Shown here one piece after another: positions 14,897-15,950 of a stretch of 15,950 nucleotides of DNA. Numbering within the stretch: the stretch's first letter is position 1; each line of letters begins with the position of its first letter. The notes under the pieces were generated by a model that did no database searches, was not told the DNA's origin, and worked only from the letters and a program-made list of their open reading frames with translations. This DNA is from Planctomycetaceae bacterium (GTDB taxonomy: Bacteria > Planctomycetota > Planctomycetia > Pirellulales > UBA1268), in NCBI GenBank assembly GCA_002862165.1, contig PKCL01000260.1:1-15950 (forward strand), read 5' to 3'. The position numbers and the translations under genes were made by a program.

Positions 14897-15950
14897 ATTC
14901 TGTGTCTGTACGACGAATAATATGATGACCAAGAGCCAGGGTGTCCATGTTTGTCCTTAAGAAGCAGGCAAGTGCCTCTTCCGGCTTGCACACAATAGGT
15001 TCATTTTCATTAAATGACGTGTTGAGAACGATTGGTACGCCAGTGACCTCTCGGAATGCGTCAATTAGCTTCCAGTATAAAAGATTGTCATCCTTATCGA
15101 CTGTTTGAAGTCGACCAGAACCGTTCACATGCGTCACGGCAGGAAGGTCACTTCGTTTGTCTTCCCGTATCTGAAACACCATCGACATGAAAGGCACTTC
15201 ATAATCGGTTTCAAAGTAGTCTTTAACGTATCCTCGCAATATTGAAGGCGCGAAGGGCCGGAATGATTCACGTCTTTTAATTTTTAGATTGAGAATATCT
15301 TTCATGTCAGATCGACGTGGGTCTGCCAAAATACTGCGGGTTCCGAGTGCACGTGGCCCCCATTCCATTCGGCCTTGAAACCAGCCGATAACTTTCCCTT
15401 CAGAAATATCAGCCGCAATTTCTTTGCAAAGAGACTCATCACTCTCGCAATAATGATGGACGAATTCAGAGTTGTCTAAAATATCATGCTCTTGGATAAC
15501 TTTTTCGATGGTCGTGTCATCAAAAGATGGCCCGAGGTATGCATGCTGAGGATTTGGAACGCATGCTTGTTTCCCAATCGATGAATATGTGTATGCCGCA
15601 GCACCAATTGCACCACCAGCATCACCAGGTTGCGGAGGTACATAAACTTCACGGAAAGGAGACATCTCAAAAATTTTTCCATTTGCCACACTATTCATTC
15701 CACAACCACCCACGAGACACAGTTGTTCAGTACCCGTTTTTGCGTGGAGCCAATGCAACATATTTGATAAGACTTCTTCATATCGAGCTTGCATAGAGGC
15801 AGCGATGTCTTTGTGGTGCTGGGTCAGTTCCTCACCTTTTTTTCGACGAGGACCAAGAAGGGACTCCATTTCTTTAGAAAAAAGATCGGTAAGTGTTGGT
15901 GACCCACCATTCCACTGGGAACTCCATCTTCCAGAGCCGTGTAGAAAACA
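14895..15950 (-). CDS. Carbamoyltransferase (NodU/CmcH/TobZ family), N-terminus beyond window
   Basis: This family moves a carbamoyl group from carbamoyl phosphate, via carbamoyl-AMP, to a sugar or antibiotic hydroxyl. The frame is open to the right edge, so only about 351 C-terminal residues are seen of an expected 550-620; the ATG at 15869 is internal. Residues are counted from it. FSKEMESLLGPRR spans that Met; LVGGCGMNSVANGK (about 53-64) and PGDAGGAIGAA belong to the end of the Kae1-like domain; GWFQGRMEWGPRALGTRSI (162-180), then RPFAPSIL and VLNTSFNENEPIV, are signatures of the YrdC-like C-terminal carbamoyltransferase domain. The metal-binding His residues of the N-terminal half are out of view. 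It is the first visible gene of the - strand run, 9 nt ahead of the epimerase. O-carbamoylation of this locus' glycan is inferred. Confidence 0.93.
   Translation of the reverse strand, partial: CFLHGSGRWSSQWNGGSPTLTDLFSKEMESLLGPRRKKGEELTQHHKDIAASMQARYEEVLSNMLHWLHAKTGTEQLCLVGGCGMNSVANGKIFEMSPFREVYVPPQPGDAGGAIGAAAYTYSSIGKQACVPNPQHAYLGPSFDDTTIEKVIQEHDILDNSEFVHHYCESDESLCKEIAADISEGKVIGWFQGRMEWGPRALGTRSILADPRRSDMKDILNLKIKRRESFRPFAPSILRGYVKDYFETDYEVPFMSMVFQIREDKRSDLPAVTHVNGSGRLQTVDKDDNLLYWKLIDAFREVTGVPIVLNTSFNENEPIVCKPEEALACFLRTNMDTLALGHHIIRRTDTE

Noticed and set aside
14523..14960. 145-residue + strand ORF over the epimerase and carbamoyltransferase genes
   Set aside because: Opposite to two strongly supported genes with conserved catalytic motifs; no recognisable domain of its own.
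1..15950. CRISPR array, tRNA/rRNA, phage, toxin-antitoxin or defence system
   Set aside because: No regularly spaced repeats, RNA gene folds, transposase, integrase, nuclease or toxin-like genes were seen on either strand.

Overview
This looks like the interior of a surface-polysaccharide (exopolysaccharide, capsule or O-antigen type) biosynthesis locus from a Gram-negative-type bacterium. Base composition looks moderately AT-rich by eye. Several genes have weak or no Shine-Dalgarno (SD) sequence and use TTG or GTG starts. That would fit a planctomycete or a similar lineage, but the sequence does not fix the taxon.

Layout. Positions 1-13035 hold nine genes, all on the + strand: the C-terminal part of an acyltransferase-3/SGNH O-acyltransferase (cut by the window start); a large unidentified multi-pass membrane protein that may be HTTM-like; a family 2 glycosyltransferase; a Wzx-type flippase; a glutamine-dependent asparagine synthetase-like amidotransferase (asnB type); a Wzy-type polymerase; an SGNH/DltD/AlgJ-like anchored protein; an MBOAT O-acyltransferase (AlgI type); and a SAM methyltransferase with a Trm112-like N-terminus. 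The last five (5997-13035) are packed with gaps of 4-12 nt or a 4-nt overlap, which suggests one transcript. On the - strand, read from the right edge inwards, are a NodU/CmcH-type carbamoyltransferase (N-terminus beyond the window), an NAD-dependent sugar epimerase/dehydratase and a second SAM methyltransferase. The two blocks converge at 13036-13110.

How the genes may work together. Wzx and Wzy imply that repeat units are made on a lipid carrier in the cytoplasm, flipped, and polymerised in the periplasm. Most of the other genes point to decoration of the glycan: O-acetylation by up to two separate systems (AT3-SGNH, and MBOAT plus its SGNH partner), O-carbamoylation, O-methylation (two methyltransferases) and possibly amidation of a uronic acid. 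Only one cytoplasmic glycosyltransferase is present, so the initiating phosphoglycosyltransferase, other transferases, chain-length control and outer-membrane export must lie elsewhere. I see no RNA genes, CRISPR array, intact mobile element or phage genes. The least explained items are the 617-residue membrane protein, the long loop in the MBOAT protein, and small hairpin-rich intergenic stretches.
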